Positions 15,551 through 23,876 of a DNA stretch of 41,931 bases are shown here, one piece after another. The DNA is taken from positions 1 to 41,931 of the IMG/VR virus record IMGVR_UViG_3300014962_000015. One strand, 5' to 3'. The first letter of the stretch is position 1. The number at the start of each line of letters is the position of its first letter. The position numbers were made by a program, and so were the translations under genes. Below the pieces are notes generated by a model. It was not told where the DNA came from. It made no database searches and saw only the letters and a list, made by a program, of their open reading frames with translations. The DNA comes from a virus.

Positions 15551-16631
15551 GCGGGGGTTTGCACAGAAGGCAGCGAACAAGGCTGTCCGTGAGGCGAGGC
15601 AGGCTCGACGGGTCGCTAGGCAGACTGCGGGTGGTGCTGATGACGCGCAGGCTCGGAGGGAGCTGCGTCGGGCACGGAATCAGCGTCAGGATCTGATTGA
15701 GGCACGGAAGTCTGGTGATCAAGCAGCGGTCACGGAGGCTCGTGACGCGATCCTTGAAAAGTATTACGCGCAGTTCGGTTGGGCGCAGGACACGATCAAC
15801 GCGAACGACGAGCTGAAGGGTTTGTTCCGTCAGGCAGTAATGCAGGGCTGGACGGATCAAGAGTTTCAGAACAAGATTTTCCAGTCAAAGTGGTATGACG
15901 AGTCTGGTTCTGATGCTCGTAAAGCGTTCGCGTTGGAGCATGGCGCGTCGAGTGCTGACTGGCAGGTTGCGCTCACGGATGCGACTGACGCGGTTCGTAT
16001 TGCTGCGACGAACGCTGGCGTGCAGGTTGATGAGACGCAACTGGATGCTCTCGCGCACGAGTATTTGTATGGCGGTTGGGCGAAGAACCCTGACCGGATG
16101 AGTAAGGCTCTGGCAGCGAAGTTCACGGGCACGGACGCTTCGACGGGTGAGGGTGACTTCACTGCGACGGGTGACCCTGGCACGTATGTGAACAAGTTGA
16201 AGACTCTTGCACAGTTGAATGGTGTGTCGATGCGTGACTCGTGGTATCAGGAGGCTGCACAAGCGTTGATCACGAATCCTGATGCTTTGGCTGATTATGA
16301 GCAGTCGATTCGGAATGTTGCTGCGACAACGTATGGGCCGTATGCGGAGGAGATTAAGTCGGGTCGGATGACGACGACTGATCTTGCTGCGGGGTATATC
16401 AACGCGATGCGGACTACGTTGGAGTTGGATAACGTTGATGTGTTTGATAACACGATTCAGAAGGCTTTGACGGGTGTGACTGACTCAAATGGGAAGCAGT
16501 CGGTGATGAACATGTATGACTTTAAGCGCATGTTGCGTCAGGACCCGCGTTGGAAGCAGACGGATAATGCGTATGAGACGTATTCGCGTGTGTCGTCTGG
16601 TCTTGCTCGTGCGTTTGGGGTGAGTATCTGA
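15543..16631 (+). CDS. Internal virion protein candidate (362 residues)
   Basis: I chose GTG 15543, because GGAGG ends 5 nt upstream and the in-frame TTG at 15531 lies on top of that site. The first 70 residues are very basic and Ala/Arg-rich (VREARQARRVARQTAGG), which would suit DNA contact. The rest is helical, with repeated Asp/Ala-rich segments (LFRQAVMQGWTDQEFQNKIF). No enzyme motif is recognised. The stop overlaps the next start (TGATG). Confidence 0.6.
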   Translation: MAKRGFAQKAANKAVREARQARRVARQTAGGADDAQARRELRRARNQRQDLIEARKSGDQAAVTEARDAILEKYYAQFGWAQDTINANDELKGLFRQAVMQGWTDQEFQNKIFQSKWYDESGSDARKAFALEHGASSADWQVALTDATDAVRIAATNAGVQVDETQLDALAHEYLYGGWAKNPDRMSKALAAKFTGTDASTGEGDFTATGDPGTYVNKLKTLAQLNGVSMRDSWYQEAAQALITNPDALADYEQSIRNVAATTYGPYAEEIKSGRMTTTDLAAGYINAMRTTLELDNVDVFDNTIQKALTGVTDSNGKQSVMNMYDFKRMLRQDPRWKQTDNAYETYSRVSSGLARAFGVSI

Positions 16632-17953
16632 TGCCTCGTGGAAATGGCGGACGTGGTAACGGTAACCGTGGCAACGGCAATGATGCGAATGCTGGTCAGC
16701 AGTCTGGAGGCCGTAGACCTGGCGGCGGTGGTGGCGGCGGCGGTACAACCGTTACTCGCCCTGGCGGAGGTGGTGCTGGTTCAGTTGGTGGCAGGCCAGT
16801 ACGTCCGTCTGTCACACCTACGCAAACGTCACAGAATCTTTCTGCACCTGGGCCTACGGATAACGGTGGCTACAATCCGGCGAACGCTCCCGTTGAAAGC
16901 GGAGGCGGTTCCGGCGGTGGCGGCGGTGGTGCTACGGCACCGACGAAGACTGGGCAGGAAACCAAAGAGGTTGCTAACGGCAACGGCACGTATGACACGG
17001 TCACGTATGACATTTATTCTGACGGTTCCCGTGTAGAGGTTGGTCGTGTCGCGAATACTGCGCGGCGCAACGTGTACAACGACATTAACTTGACGTTGCA
17101 GGAAGCGTCGTGGGGTGTTGACCTGACGCAGTGGCTGCCGATCATTGACAAGTGGATTGCTGACGGTGTCGCTGACGCTTCTAACGGTGAGGAGATCATC
17201 GTGAAGATGCTGTCCACCTCTAAAGAGACGTTGCCGAACTCTACTCAAACTGTGTCGGATTTGTTTAATCAAAGGTTCCCTGGGTTTGCTGCCGCAAACA
17301 CGGGAGGTCAGAACATGACTCTCGCTGAGTACCGCCAGTTTGAGCAGGGTGCTATCTCGGCAATGCAACGCTACAACTTGCCTACTGAGATGTACGACAA
17401 CCCTGCTGATCTCGCGAAACTGGTCACGGGGCGGGTGTCTTTGCAGGAAGTGGATGACCGTATTGCTACCGCGAAACGTGCCCTGGACTCGTCCGATCCG
17501 TCCGTTGTTGATGCGTTCCAACGCTACTACGGTGTTGGTCGAGGTGACCTGCTCGCGTACATGCTTGACGGTGAGAAGGGTCAAAAGATCATTGAGCAGC
17601 GTGCGAAGACCGCTGAGATCGGCGGGTCTGCTGCACGGTACGGATTCACTCTGAGCGAGCAGCAAGCATCAGGTTTCAGCAACCAGGGCCTGCTCGGTTC
17701 AATGTCTGGCACGAACTCCGCGCTGCGTGGGCAGGCTGAGCAGTACATGTCGCAGGCCGCTGATTTGCGTGACCAGGACACTCGCCTGTCAGCGATTGAT
17801 AAGGAAGACTATTCAGCGAATGATGCGATCGACACCGTGTTCGGTGACCGCAATAAGGAGTTGAAGTCGCAGAAGCGTGCGGAGCGGGAGACTGCACGGT
17901 TCAAGGGATCAAGCGGTGTGACCGCTACTTCCCTGTCGCGTAGAGCGATCTAA
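16631..17953 (+). CDS. Gly-rich internal virion protein candidate (440 residues)
   Basis: The ATG at 16631 overlaps the previous stop. Residues 1-110 are almost entirely Gly, Asn, Arg and Pro with several long Gly runs, so this part is disordered. From about residue 130 the protein is folded and helical (LTQWLPIIDKWIADGVADAS, MTLAEYRQFEQGAISAMQRY). The C-terminus is a charged helix ending RRAI. Together with the two genes before it, it forms a coupled block upstream of the scaffold gene. The function is inferred from position. Confidence 0.6.
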   Translation: MPRGNGGRGNGNRGNGNDANAGQQSGGRRPGGGGGGGGTTVTRPGGGGAGSVGGRPVRPSVTPTQTSQNLSAPGPTDNGGYNPANAPVESGGGSGGGGGGATAPTKTGQETKEVANGNGTYDTVTYDIYSDGSRVEVGRVANTARRNVYNDINLTLQEASWGVDLTQWLPIIDKWIADGVADASNGEEIIVKMLSTSKETLPNSTQTVSDLFNQRFPGFAAANTGGQNMTLAEYRQFEQGAISAMQRYNLPTEMYDNPADLAKLVTGRVSLQEVDDRIATAKRALDSSDPSVVDAFQRYYGVGRGDLLAYMLDGEKGQKIIEQRAKTAEIGGSAARYGFTLSEQQASGFSNQGLLGSMSGTNSALRGQAEQYMSQAADLRDQDTRLSAIDKEDYSANDAIDTVFGDRNKELKSQKRAERETARFKGSSGVTATSLSRRAI

Positions 17954-18331
17954 AAAAAGAGTTACTCCCTGCGGTCCCGTGGGACTGGTAGGGGTATCGG
18001 GTGTGACAGGTCAGACAGACTGTAAAGCCGCATGACGGACACAGACTGAACCCCGGTTCGATTCCGGGCACATCCACGCGGTGGGACCCGATGTACGTCG
18101 GTCCATTCCTCCGCTTCATCCCCCGTCCTACGTGTCGGGGTCGGGACGCAAGTTCCGCTTCGGGGTAATCAGCTAACGACTGTCGGAAGATTCACGATCT
18201 TCTACCCCACTCCCGTTGGACCTACCGGCCCCAACGTGTCGAAAGTCCGGTAGCAGCGTTCCACACCACCATCCCCAGGTGGACCGTGAGGTTTGGCTGC
18301 GAGTTCACATAACACAACGAATGGGAGTGCC
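17954..18331 (+). other. Structured 380-nt non-coding gap before scaffold
   Basis: No credible gene lies here, although the rest of the operon is tightly packed. Besides the tRNA-like element, there are hairpins GGTCCC/GGGACT near 17975, GGACC/GGTCC near 18088-18104, GAAGAT-TCACG-ATCTTC (18186-18202), and CTACCGG (18222-18228) with CCGGTAG (18247-18253). The gap starts with A7 after the upstream stop and ends in GGGAGTGCC before the scaffold ATG. It could contain a terminator, a processing site and a promoter for scaffold and capsid. Confidence 0.5.
17999..18076 (+). tRNA. tRNA-like element with an unresolved anticodon arm
   Basis: A textbook T-arm (CCCGG, loop TTCGATT, CCGGG, ending at 18068) is followed by CACATCC-A. 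This pairs with GGGTGTG at 17999-18005 over all 7 positions, with one G-T pair. The 78-nt distance is right for a tRNA. The 46 nt between acceptor and T stem do not form a standard D arm and 5-bp anticodon stem. CTGTAAA (tyrosine-type loop, anticodon GTA) is present but its flanks do not pair. It may be a degenerate tRNA, a chimera or a tRNA-like RNA structure. Confidence 0.4.
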
Positions 18332-18826
18332 ATGTCTGGCGAAATTGAGTACGACGACGATTGGGATCTCGACGCTGACGAGCGTCAGGACAATAATGTT
18401 CTTCGGGAACTGCGGAAGCAGAACAAGTCGAAGGACCGGCAAATCAAGGAACTGCAAGAGCAGTTGTCTGGGTTGTCGAAGAATGTCCGTGAGCGTTCCG
18501 TGAAAGACGTACTTACGTCCCGTGGGTTGAACCCGAAGATTGCGGCGTTCATCCCCGAGGGCATCTCATCTGAGGATGAGGTTGCTGCGTGGGTTGACGA
18601 ATACGGTGAAGTGTTCGGTGCCACCCCGCAGCAGCAGGAGGAACCGTCTCGTGGCGACGACCGCCCTGAGCTTCAAGAACTCTCCAAGATCAGTGATATG
18701 CAGCGTTCGGGTCAACCTTTTGATTCTGACCCGTCGCAGTTGGCTGCACGGATCGCATCGGCTGCAAGCCCGGAGGAGTTGAACAAGCTTCTGTTCGGTA
18801 GTGCTGCGGGTCCCCAGACCTTCTGA
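18332..18826 (+). CDS. Capsid scaffolding protein
   Basis: The 164-residue protein starts at ATG 18332 after GGGAGTG. It is acidic at the N-terminus (EIEYDDDWDLDADERQDNN). A coiled-coil helix follows (LRELRKQNKSKDRQIKELQE, then LQEQLSGLSKNVRERSV), and the C-terminus is disordered and Gln/Ser-rich. This composition and its position directly before the major capsid protein fit a scaffold that shapes the prohead and then leaves. No protease gene is visible, so the scaffold may exit intact. A clear function is supported by context. Confidence 0.75.
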   Translation: MSGEIEYDDDWDLDADERQDNNVLRELRKQNKSKDRQIKELQEQLSGLSKNVRERSVKDVLTSRGLNPKIAAFIPEGISSEDEVAAWVDEYGEVFGATPQQQEEPSRGDDRPELQELSKISDMQRSGQPFDSDPSQLAARIASAASPEELNKLLFGSAAGPQTF

Positions 18827-18868
18827 CCTATTTCTAATCCATGACATCACCATAGGAGGTGAATCCCT

Positions 18869-19834
18869 TTGGCTAACGCCTATACCGACTCCTCGGCCCT
18901 ATCCGGTCTCGTTAAGACCGCTTATGACCGCTACGTGGAGTTCGCACTGCGTTCGCAGCCGCTGTTCCGTAACCTTGCGGACAAGCGGCCTGTGCAGCAG
19001 GCCATGCCGGGTTCATCGGTTGTGTTCTCGCTTTACCAGGACATCGCGGCTCAGACCTCGACCCTGACTGAGACGACCGACCCGGACGCTGTTGCACTTT
19101 CCAACGTGAACACTGTCACCGTGACCCTCGCGGAATACGGCAACACTGTTCTCCAGACCCGCAAGCTCGGTGAGTTTGCCTTTAGTGACGTCGATCCGGC
19201 TGTCGCGAACATCATTGCCTATAACATGGCTGACTCAATCGACAAGGTTGTTGTCAACAAGTTGATCACGGGTGACAACGTGCTTTACGCGACGGGTGGC
19301 TCGTCCACTCCGACCTCAACCGCGACGGTTGACGCGGAAGACATCATCTGTGCGGCTGACATCCGTAAGGTTGTCGCGAAGATGCGTGCAGCGAACGCGG
19401 TCCCGAAGGACGGCACGCTGTTCCATGCTTACGCACACCCCGAGGTGACGCATGATCTGCGTGCCGAGACGGGTACTGCTGGTGCGTTTGAGGATGTGCG
19501 TAAGTACACCGATAACACCAACATTCTCGCTGGCGTTGTCGGCGTGATGCACGGTGCGGCGTTCATTGAGACTCCGCGTGCATACACCGCTAACGACGGT
19601 GCGGACCTTGACGGTGCCGGTGCTGGTACCGCTCAGGCGAAGGTGTACCGCACGATCATCGCTGGACAGCAGGCTCTCGCTGAGGCGACTGCTGTTGAAC
19701 CGGGCATCGTTATTGGCCCGGTCGTTGACAAGTTGATGCGCTTCCGCCCTCTAGGGTGGTACAGCTTGCAAGGTTGGTCTTTGTACCGCCAAGCAGCTCT
19801 TTGGCGCATTGAGTCGTCCAGCTCCATCGCCTAA
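18869..19834 (+). CDS. Major capsid protein, N4 gp56-like
   Basis: The 321-residue protein starts at TTG 18869. A full-strength site, AGGAGGTGA, ends about 7-8 nt upstream, the strongest in the window, as expected for the most abundant virion protein. The sequence has the HK97-fold composition: an N-terminal helix (FRNLADKRPVQQAMPGSSV), beta-rich TVTVTLAEYGNTV, and a C-terminal segment (KLMRFRPLGWYSLQG) ending the shell domain. The overall pattern resembles the N4 gp56 family of capsid proteins. A stable hairpin follows the stop. The capsid role is strongly supported; the subfamily is a moderate guess. Confidence 0.85.
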   Translation: MANAYTDSSALSGLVKTAYDRYVEFALRSQPLFRNLADKRPVQQAMPGSSVVFSLYQDIAAQTSTLTETTDPDAVALSNVNTVTVTLAEYGNTVLQTRKLGEFAFSDVDPAVANIIAYNMADSIDKVVVNKLITGDNVLYATGGSSTPTSTATVDAEDIICAADIRKVVAKMRAANAVPKDGTLFHAYAHPEVTHDLRAETGTAGAFEDVRKYTDNTNILAGVVGVMHGAAFIETPRAYTANDGADLDGAGAGTAQAKVYRTIIAGQQALAEATAVEPGIVIGPVVDKLMRFRPLGWYSLQGWSLYRQAALWRIESSSSIA

Positions 19835-19851
19835 CCATAGGCAACATTTCC

Positions 19852-19886
19852 AAAGTGGGTCACCCTCAAAAGGGGTGGCCCACTTT
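19852..19886 (+). terminator. Stem-loop after the capsid gene (partial terminator)
   Basis: A 14-bp stem (19852-19865 with 19873-19886, one G-T pair, 7-nt loop) starts 17 nt after the capsid stop. It lacks a long T-run (only TTT within the stem end), so it probably attenuates transcription or protects the capsid mRNA rather than stopping it fully. This would give more capsid than downstream tail proteins. Confidence 0.55.
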
Positions 19887-19907
19887 GGGTTGGAAGGAAG
19901 AACAAAA

Positions 19908-20165
19908 TTGCCGTACATGTTTCGGACACCCGTGATCGAGTTGAAACCTGCCCGTGGTGGCAAGTTGCTGTCTCGGTACAGGTTCCCGCAAGCGTTGAGC
20001 GTCGTGAAGTACGGCTCCACCTATGAGGTGGTGAACGCTCCCGCACAAAGTGTTTTCGATACCGCTGACCATGTTTACCTTGGTGGGCGGGATCACATTG
20101 TTGATGATGCAGAGGCTTCTCTGCTTACCGCTGCCGGTTACGGCGATTATCTAACAGAGGTTTAA
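19908..20165 (+). CDS. Small head-tail region protein with DxADHxYLGG motif
   Basis: The 85-residue protein uses TTG 19908, 7 nt after GGAAGGAAG; an ATG nine bases later has poorer spacing. The C-terminal 35 residues (FDTADHVYLGGRDHIVDDAE, then AAGYGDYLTEV) clearly resemble the C-terminus of the 318-residue protein at 20553-21509 (DLDAADHYFLGGHHYQLTDAE). It is probably a head-completion or decoration protein. The shared domain may be a binding module. The function is not known. Confidence 0.6.
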   Translation: MPYMFRTPVIELKPARGGKLLSRYRFPQALSVVKYGSTYEVVNAPAQSVFDTADHVYLGGRDHIVDDAEASLLTAAGYGDYLTEV

Positions 20166-20549
20166 GTGGCTGGGAATCTTACTGACACGATTGAGAATCA
20201 ACTCCTTGATGCTCTCGTGGGTACTGCATCGTATTCGGTGACGACCCCGATCAAGCTGGCTCTTGTGACGGCGAACGGGTCTGATTCGTCTGCTGGCACG
20301 GAGGTGACGGGCGGGTCGTATGCGCGGCAGACGATCGCGTTCGGGTCCGCGTCGAGTGGTCAAATCGCGAACTCGTCGGTGATTAACTTCACGGGGATGC
20401 CAACTTGCACGGTGGTGGGTATTGAGTTGTATGACTCTGCCGGCACCCCGAAGCGGCTCGCGTATGGTGCGCTTGCTGCATCGAAGTCTGTAACGAGTGG
20501 CGATACAGTGCAGTTCGCCGCATCGAGCGTCACGTTTAGCTTGGACTAA
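20166..20549 (+). CDS. Phage tail fibre-family protein (127 residues)
   Basis: It starts at GTG 20166, immediately after the previous stop. The sequence fits a widespread small family often labelled phage tail fiber protein: an N-terminal helix (TDTIENQLLDALVGTASY), then VKLALVT-type strand (IKLALVTANGSDSSAG), EVTGGSYARQTIAFG, VVGIELYDSAGTPKRLAYG, and a final VTSGDTVQFAASSVTFSLD. In other phages it lies between capsid and tail genes and may decorate the head or tail. The precise role is unresolved. Confidence 0.65.
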   Translation: MAGNLTDTIENQLLDALVGTASYSVTTPIKLALVTANGSDSSAGTEVTGGSYARQTIAFGSASSGQIANSSVINFTGMPTCTVVGIELYDSAGTPKRLAYGALAASKSVTSGDTVQFAASSVTFSLD

Positions 20550-20552
20550 ACC

Positions 20553-21509
20553 TTGCGCGTGATCTCGCGGATCGTTGCTCGCCTTGGCTATATCAAGGTT
20601 GAGTCGGGGTCTGTTGCCCTTTCGGGTTCGGGGACGCTGGCTGCGGCCCCGATTGTTATCGCGCTGCCGACTGTCGCCCTGTCGGGGTCGGGGTCTGTGT
20701 CTGCTGCGGCGACACGGGTGCAGCCTGCTGAGGCTGCCCTCACAGGTTCAGGGTCGCTGGCTGCCCAGGCCATATATATAGGTGTGGCTTCGGCTGCCCT
20801 CTCGGGGCAGTCTGACGGTTCAGCCCAGGCTGACAGGTTCGTGGTGGTGGCTGCGGACCTGGCTGGTACTGGCTCCTTGGCTGGGTCGAGCATCCTGGTG
20901 GGTGTCGCCTCGACTGCCCTGTCGGGTGGGTCGGTGTTGTCGGCTGACGCGATTCTGATTGAGGCGGCGCAATGCGCCATCACTTCAGAGTCGAACCTGA
21001 CTGCTACTGCCCTACTGGTGTTGCCGGCATCTACCTCGTTGTCTACCACGAGCGACCTGGCTTCTACCGCCTTGCTGGTGCGGTACGGGACCGCTGACCT
21101 GACTGCGTCCGCGACGGTGACTGCGAACGGTGGCTTGATTGCCACCGTGAACGCGGACCTGACCGCTGACACGCTCCTGGTCGCGGACAGCACCCGAGTC
21201 GTTCTTGGTGACTACACCGGTTCAGGCGTGAGCGCAATGACTGCGTCCATTCTGCCGATCCGCAGGGTGGTCACGTTGTCCAGCGAGCAGGCGTACTCGA
21301 AGAACGTCTTGTTGATCCGTTACGGCATTGATGTCGGGAAAACGATCCTGATTAAGGACAACGTGTTGACGATCACGGAGACACCTGGGCAGTGGGATTT
21401 GGACGCTGCCGACCACTACTTCCTTGGTGGACACCACTACCAGTTGACGGATGCCGAGTATCAGGCGTTTGTGGATGCTGGTCGTGCTGACCTTGTTGAT
21501 GTTGTTTAG
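20553..21509 (+). CDS. Repetitive Ala/Ser-rich virion protein with C-terminal module
   Basis: The 318-residue protein (TTG start at 20553) consists of about nine degenerate repeats of 22-24 residues between residues about 20 and 230. Each has a core like VALSGSGTLAA followed by hydrophobic I/V runs (IVIALPTVALSGSGSVSAA). Such repeats probably build a beta-helical or solenoid fibre. The last 40 residues carry the DxADHYFLGG-type module shared with the 85-residue protein upstream. A decoration, whisker or fibre role is likely but not proven. Confidence 0.6.
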   Translation: MRVISRIVARLGYIKVESGSVALSGSGTLAAAPIVIALPTVALSGSGSVSAAATRVQPAEAALTGSGSLAAQAIYIGVASAALSGQSDGSAQADRFVVVAADLAGTGSLAGSSILVGVASTALSGGSVLSADAILIEAAQCAITSESNLTATALLVLPASTSLSTTSDLASTALLVRYGTADLTASATVTANGGLIATVNADLTADTLLVADSTRVVLGDYTGSGVSAMTASILPIRRVVTLSSEQAYSKNVLLIRYGIDVGKTILIKDNVLTITETPGQWDLDAADHYFLGGHHYQLTDAEYQAFVDAGRADLVDVV

Positions 21510-21518
21510 GAGTTGCTG

Positions 21519-21833
21519 ATGGCCTGCCGTACTGGATGTCGAACAAAAGACCACGCGAACTGGGGTGACTGCGCTCGGGCTGCACGGATGCAGCTTGCAC
21601 CGGGTGAGACTGCACCAGGCCAGTACACGACGAAATCGTGGGATAGCGAACTGGAGTTGTATCGGGAGGCCCGTAGGCAGGGTATTCAACCGGAGGGGAC
21701 GACGATGCCGAAGATTCGTGCAGCGTTGGATGCTTCGGACCGTTTGGGTCGAGCGTATGACGGTGAGAAGGACATGCCTGCTCGGGCGATTACTGAACCG
21801 ACTGCGAAGGTTCTGAATGAGATTGGTGCGTAG
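21519..21833 (+). CDS. Hypothetical 104-residue virion-operon protein
   Basis: The start ATG 21519 lies 6 nt after AGGAG (21508-21512). Its N-terminus has two Cys near a His (MACRTGCRTKDHANWGDCAR) and the C-terminal part is a helix with charged residues (MPKIRAALDASDRLGRAYDG). The same Cys/His-start small protein type is frequent next to connector genes of actinobacterial podoviruses. No function is assigned. Confidence 0.6.
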   Translation: MACRTGCRTKDHANWGDCARAARMQLAPGETAPGQYTTKSWDSELELYREARRQGIQPEGTTMPKIRAALDASDRLGRAYDGEKDMPARAITEPTAKVLNEIGA

Positions 21834-22726
21834 TGTCTACGTTTAGTCAACTGGTCGATTCGACCCTCATGTATTTGTATGGGTTTACGACGTTGCAGGA
21901 TCAGGCCACGTCGCTTGCGTCGAACGTGACGGATTCGGGTTTGACGTTGAGTGTTGATGATGCGTCTGCGATGAGTCGCGGGATCGTTGAGATCGGTGAC
22001 GAGTTGATGTGGGTTGATTCGGTGGATCAGTCCGCGAACACGTTGACGCTTGCACCGTATGGTCGCGGGTATCGCGGGACGACCGCGTCAGCGCACACGG
22101 CTGGTGTGCGGGTGGCGCAGGCCCCGTTGTTCCCGAGGGTGCTGGTTGCTCGTGCAGTGAATGAGACGATCCGCACGGTGTGGCCTGACTTGTTTGGTGT
22201 TGGCACGACGGATATCACGTTTAATGCTGCGATTACGACGTATGCGTTGCCTGCTGGTGCGACGAACGTGTTGTCGGCACGGTGGCAGACGATCGGCCCG
22301 ACTCGTGAGTGGGCACCGATCCGCAGGTACGGCATTGATAAGCATGCCCCAACTTCGGCGTTCTCATCGGGTGTGTCGGTGTCGTTCTATGACGCGATCG
22401 TGCCAGGTAGGACGATCCGCGTGGTGTATGCGAAGCAGCCTACGGAGCTGGTGAATCCGTCTGATGATTTCGTGTCGGTGACTGGTTTGCCGGCTTCGAG
22501 TGAGGACGTGATTCGTTTGGGTGCGGCGTACAGGATGGTGCCGTTCCTTGATTCACCGCACCTGGCGGGGATGTCTGCTGAGGCTGATTTCGCTGCGAAT
22601 ATGCGCCCTGTTGGTGGCGCGTCTCAACTTGGTAAGTACATGTTCCAACTGTATTCGACTCGTCTTGGTGAGGAGACTCGTCGTTTGCAGGAGTTGTATC
22701 CACCCCGTACTCACTACACCCGCTAG
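21833..22726 (+). CDS. Head-tail adaptor / tail tubular A-like protein
   Basis: The 297-residue protein starts at GTG 21833 overlapping the previous stop. The N-terminal 100 residues hold a compact beta insertion (SGLTLSVDDASAMSRGIVEI, DELMWVDS, GRGYRGTTASAHTAG). The rest alternates helices and strands (LFPRVLVARAVNETIRTVWP) and ends in a helix with basic residues. Position and size fit the adaptor ring that attaches under the portal in short-tailed phages, equivalent to T7 gp11 or P22 gp4. No motif is decisive. Confidence 0.6.
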   Translation: MSTFSQLVDSTLMYLYGFTTLQDQATSLASNVTDSGLTLSVDDASAMSRGIVEIGDELMWVDSVDQSANTLTLAPYGRGYRGTTASAHTAGVRVAQAPLFPRVLVARAVNETIRTVWPDLFGVGTTDITFNAAITTYALPAGATNVLSARWQTIGPTREWAPIRRYGIDKHAPTSAFSSGVSVSFYDAIVPGRTIRVVYAKQPTELVNPSDDFVSVTGLPASSEDVIRLGAAYRMVPFLDSPHLAGMSAEADFAANMRPVGGASQLGKYMFQLYSTRLGEETRRLQELYPPRTHYTR

Positions 22727-22739
22727 GAGATAGGTTCAC

Positions 22740-23348
22740 ATGGCGCGTAGGTATTACTCCTCGACTGCGGTTCGTACCGCTTTGTCGTCGGGGATTTCGT
22801 CGTCTGCGACGACGTTGACGGTGAATGCGAACACGGGGTTCCCTGGCTCGTTCCCGTTCACGTTGATCATTGACCAGGACACGGTGAATGAGGAAGTTGT
22901 TCAGGTTGAGTCGCTGGTGTCGGGGACGACATATAACGTGACTCGTGCCCAGGATGGCACTTCTGCGGTGCTGCATTCGACGGGTGCTGCGGTGAATCAT
23001 GGCGTGTCTGCCCGTGATTTTGATGAACCGAATTCGCATGTGAACACGAACGTGTCGCACGTTGTGGTGTGTACGTCTGCGACTCGACCTGCGTCTCCGT
23101 CTGAGGGTCAGATCATTTATGAGACTGACACGGATTTGTTTTACGGGTATAAGGGCACGAGCTGGTCGAGTATTGGTGGTGGTGCTACGGGTGGTGGCAC
23201 GGACCAGGTGTTTCACGAGAACGGTCAGACGGTGAATACGAACTACTCAATCACGAGCGGTAAGAACGCGGTTTCTGCTGGCCCTGTGACGATTGCAAGC
23301 GGTGTGACGGTGACGATTCCTAGCGGTTCAACATGGGTGGTGGTGTAA
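22740..23348 (+). CDS. Tail or fibre base protein with beta insertion module
   Basis: The 202-residue protein begins at ATG 22740 after TAGGAGATAGG. The first 100 residues hold the same beta module as the adaptor before it (SSATTLTVNANTGFPGSFPF, EEVVQVESLVSG, RAQDGTSAVLHSTGAAV). The C-terminal half is Gly/Thr-rich and fibre-like (IYETDTDLFYGYKGTSWSS). It probably anchors the fibre proteins encoded just after it. The function is inferred. Confidence 0.6.
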   Translation: MARRYYSSTAVRTALSSGISSSATTLTVNANTGFPGSFPFTLIIDQDTVNEEVVQVESLVSGTTYNVTRAQDGTSAVLHSTGAAVNHGVSARDFDEPNSHVNTNVSHVVVCTSATRPASPSEGQIIYETDTDLFYGYKGTSWSSIGGGATGGGTDQVFHENGQTVNTNYSITSGKNAVSAGPVTIASGVTVTIPSGSTWVVV

Positions 23349-23876
23349 ATGCCTGTTCGTATTAACGGAAGCACGAGCGGATATGTGGAGTTGGCTGCTC
23401 CTGCGGTTGCGGGGTCTACGTCGTTGACGTTGCCGTTGACGGGGTTCGGCAAAGTGCTACAGGTTGTTCAGGCTAAATATGCAACAGAAACTACTGTTAC
23501 ATCTGGTTCATGGACAGCAAGTGGGCTTTCTGCATCAATAACTCCAAATTCATCATCTTCACAAATTATTGTTCTTATTTCTTCTAGTGTGAAAAAGACA
23601 GGTGGTGTTGCTGCTGCCGCTAGATTTACAATTTTTCGCGGAACAGTATCTGGAACAAATTTAGCGTCAGACACTAACGTTGGTTTTTCAGAACTATATT
23701 CACCAGTGTCAGGAGGAGAAATTCGTTCTCATGTTGGAATAACGTATGTTGATTCGCCTTCAACAACTGCTTCTGTCACATATACATTTGCGATGAAATG
23801 CAGCGGATCAGAAAGTGTAGTGGCTCAAAATTCAGCGACTACATCAACGATGACGCTTGTGGAGATCGGCCCATGA
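23349..23876 (+). CDS. Fibre or receptor-binding protein, paralog 1
   Basis: The 175-residue protein starts at ATG 23349 right after the previous stop. Its N-terminal motif (LPLTGFGKVLQVVQ) and C-terminal motif (STMTLVEIGP) closely match the next gene (LGFGKVLQVVQ, STMILIEVGP). From about 23460 the DNA becomes noticeably AT-rich and uses different codons, while both ends match the rest of the genome. This points to exchange of the central domain by recombination. A beta-rich tip or receptor-binding role is likely. Confidence 0.6.
   Translation: MPVRINGSTSGYVELAAPAVAGSTSLTLPLTGFGKVLQVVQAKYATETTVTSGSWTASGLSASITPNSSSSQIIVLISSSVKKTGGVAAAARFTIFRGTVSGTNLASDTNVGFSELYSPVSGGEIRSHVGITYVDSPSTTASVTYTFAMKCSGSESVVAQNSATTSTMTLVEIGP

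Noticed and set aside
16829-17665. A 278-codon minus-strand open frame
   Set aside because: It is antisense to the folded part of the virion protein gene and has no start signal or known motif.
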